Shown here: positions 63,233 through 64,000 of the stretch, piece by piece
Numbering within the stretch: position 1 is the stretch's first letter
Layout: each line of letters starts with the position of its first letter
NCBI RefSeq assembly: GCF_000802155.2
Contig: NZ_JQGJ02000018.1
Span: 40,773-104,772 of the forward strand
Source: Pseudomonas frederiksbergensis
Lineage (GTDB): Bacteria > Pseudomonadota > Gammaproteobacteria > Pseudomonadales > Pseudomonadaceae
Direction of reading: 5' to 3'
Length of the DNA: 64,000 nt
Position numbers and translations under genes: made by a program
The notes under the pieces: generated by a model
What the model saw: the letters and a program-made list of their open reading frames with translations, nothing else
Database searches by the model: none
What the model was told of the DNA's origin: nothing

Positions 63233-63625
63233 GTGGACGAGAAACAACGTTACGACGAAGGCATGCAAGTGCGCCGCGCCGTGCTGGGCGATGCCCATGT
63301 CGATCGCAGCCTCAATGCCCTGACCGAATTCAACAGTGAATTCCAGGAGATGATCACCCGCCATGCCTGGGGCGACATCTGGACCCGCCCGGGCCTGCCG
63401 CGCCATACCCGCAGCCTGATCACCATCGCCATGTTGATCGGCATGAACCGCAACGAAGAACTCAAGCTGCACCTGCGCGCCGCCGCCAACAATGGCGTGA
63501 GCCGTAGCGAGATCAAGGAAGTGATCATGCAGAGCGCCATTTATTGCGGCATTCCGGCGGCCAATGCCACTTTCCATCTGGCCGAGTCGGTCTGGGATGA
63601 ACTGGGCGTCGAATCGCGGGATTAA
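63233..63625 (+). CDS. pcaC: 4-carboxymuconolactone decarboxylase
   Basis: A 130-residue helical enzyme of the CMD family that decarboxylates gamma-carboxymuconolactone to 3-oxoadipate enol-lactone. Pattern: AWGDIWTRPGLPRHTRSLITIAML (about residues 45-68) and HLRAAANNGVSRSEIKEVIMQSAIYCGIPAAN. It starts with GTG at 63233 after GAGGAG; no ATG is suitable. It is the last gene of the pcaTBDC unit and is followed by a REP pair. Confidence 0.94.
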   Translation: MDEKQRYDEGMQVRRAVLGDAHVDRSLNALTEFNSEFQEMITRHAWGDIWTRPGLPRHTRSLITIAMLIGMNRNEELKLHLRAAANNGVSRSEIKEVIMQSAIYCGIPAANATFHLAESVWDELGVESRD

Positions 63626-63648
63626 GACATTTCCCCGATCCCTGTGTG

Positions 63649-63730
63649 CGAGCCTGCTCGCGAAAGCGGTGTGCCAGTTAGCGATGATATTGGATGTGCC
63701 AAAGTCATCGCGAGCAAGCTCGCGATAGCG
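63649..63730. repeat. REP pair after pcaC
   Basis: GCGAGCCTGCTCGCGAAAGC on the left and ATCGCGAGCAAGCTCGCGAT on the right, an imperfect palindrome with a central spacer, in the gap between convergent pcaC and the porin gene. Confidence 0.75.
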
Positions 63731-63774
63731 ATAGATAAGCCAACATCAATGCCGACTGGCCCACCACGTCAGCT

Positions 63775-64000
63775 TTACAGCAAACTGATTGGATAGCTGA
63801 CGATCAATCGGTTCTCATCGAACTCATTGGTGCTGAAATCCCGACGCATCGTCGAGTTACGCCACTTCACATTCAGGCTCTTCAGCACACCGCTCTGCAC
63901 GGTGTAGGCCAGCTCACTCTCGCGACCCCATTCCTTGCCATCATCGACGGTGGCGGTGTGCACGTTGTCACCGCTGATGTAGCGGTTCATCAGGGTCAAG
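63775..64000 (-). CDS. OprD family outer-membrane porin, C-terminal end
   Basis: The last 75 residues of a minus-strand gene that runs out of the window. The pattern ESELAYTVQSGVLKSLNVKWRNSTMRR and the terminal ENRLIVSYPISLL are characteristic of the last strands of OprD-type substrate-specific porins. Next to the pca genes it may be an aromatic acid channel, but this cannot be judged from the end alone. Confidence 0.82.
   Translation of the reverse strand, partial: LTLMNRYISGDNVHTATVDDGKEWGRESELAYTVQSGVLKSLNVKWRNSTMRRDFSTNEFDENRLIVSYPISLL

Overview
The window is high-GC, densely coded chromosomal DNA from a fluorescent-group Pseudomonas. The evidence is the gene order (GtrS kinase, gtsABCD, oprB, hexR-zwf-pgl-eda; imelysin, bifA, sodB, argO/argP; fadD2-fadD1; a full pca cluster), many REP-type hairpins, and Crc/Hfq-type A-rich motifs before carbon-uptake genes. 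I see no rRNA, tRNA, IS element, phage or CRISPR array. Most of it looks like core genome.

Layout. 1-12.8 kb is the glucose module: the end of a GtrS-like kinase, an AGE-family epimerase, the glucose ABC transporter gtsABCD, porin oprB, a hexose-6-P mutarotase, then hexR divergent from zwf-pgl-eda (Entner-Doudoroff entry). 12.9-18.3 kb holds a class V aminotransferase, a DUF3820 protein, a four-helix-bundle stress-type protein and a FUSC/DUF1656/HlyD efflux operon. 18.4-26.4 kb holds lipid genes (MaoC/PhaJ hydratase, a monoacylglycerol-type lipase, tandem fadD2 and fadD1), then a YihY membrane protein and peptide deformylase. 27.2-30.4 kb is the gluconate module gntR / gntK / gntT with three copies of one operator. 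30.5-36.7 kb holds alaC, a LysE exporter, small enzymes and a SnoaL-YCII(DGPF)-ECF42 sigma operon. 36.7-45 kb holds an imelysin lipoprotein behind a Fur-like box, bifA interrupted by an in-frame stop codon, sodB, argO/argP, an NAD-dependent reductase and a coiled-coil membrane protein. 45-52.3 kb holds a secreted double-Cache protein, rapA, several small proteins (one probably the cbb3 oxidase subunit CcoM) and a PitA-type phosphate transporter. 52.9-63.6 kb is a complete protocatechuate (beta-ketoadipate) cluster pcaR-K-I-J-F-H-G-T-B-D-C with five PcaR-like sites, followed by the 3' end of an OprD-type porin gene.

How it fits together. Glucose enters through OprB and GtsABCD, is converted to 6-phosphogluconate by Zwf and Pgl, and is cleaved by Eda after Edd (not in the window). 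Gluconate joins through GntT and GntK. HexR and GntR sense intermediates, and A-rich motifs before the epimerase gene, gtsA, oprB and gntT suggest joint Crc/Hfq repression. The pca cluster takes aromatic acids to succinyl-CoA and acetyl-CoA. The most notable findings are the ochre codon inside bifA, the duplicated promoter/leader before the epimerase gene and gtsA, the three-site GntR operator family, the ECF42-DGPF operon with a coupled leader ORF, and an unlisted 38-codon CcoM-like gene.
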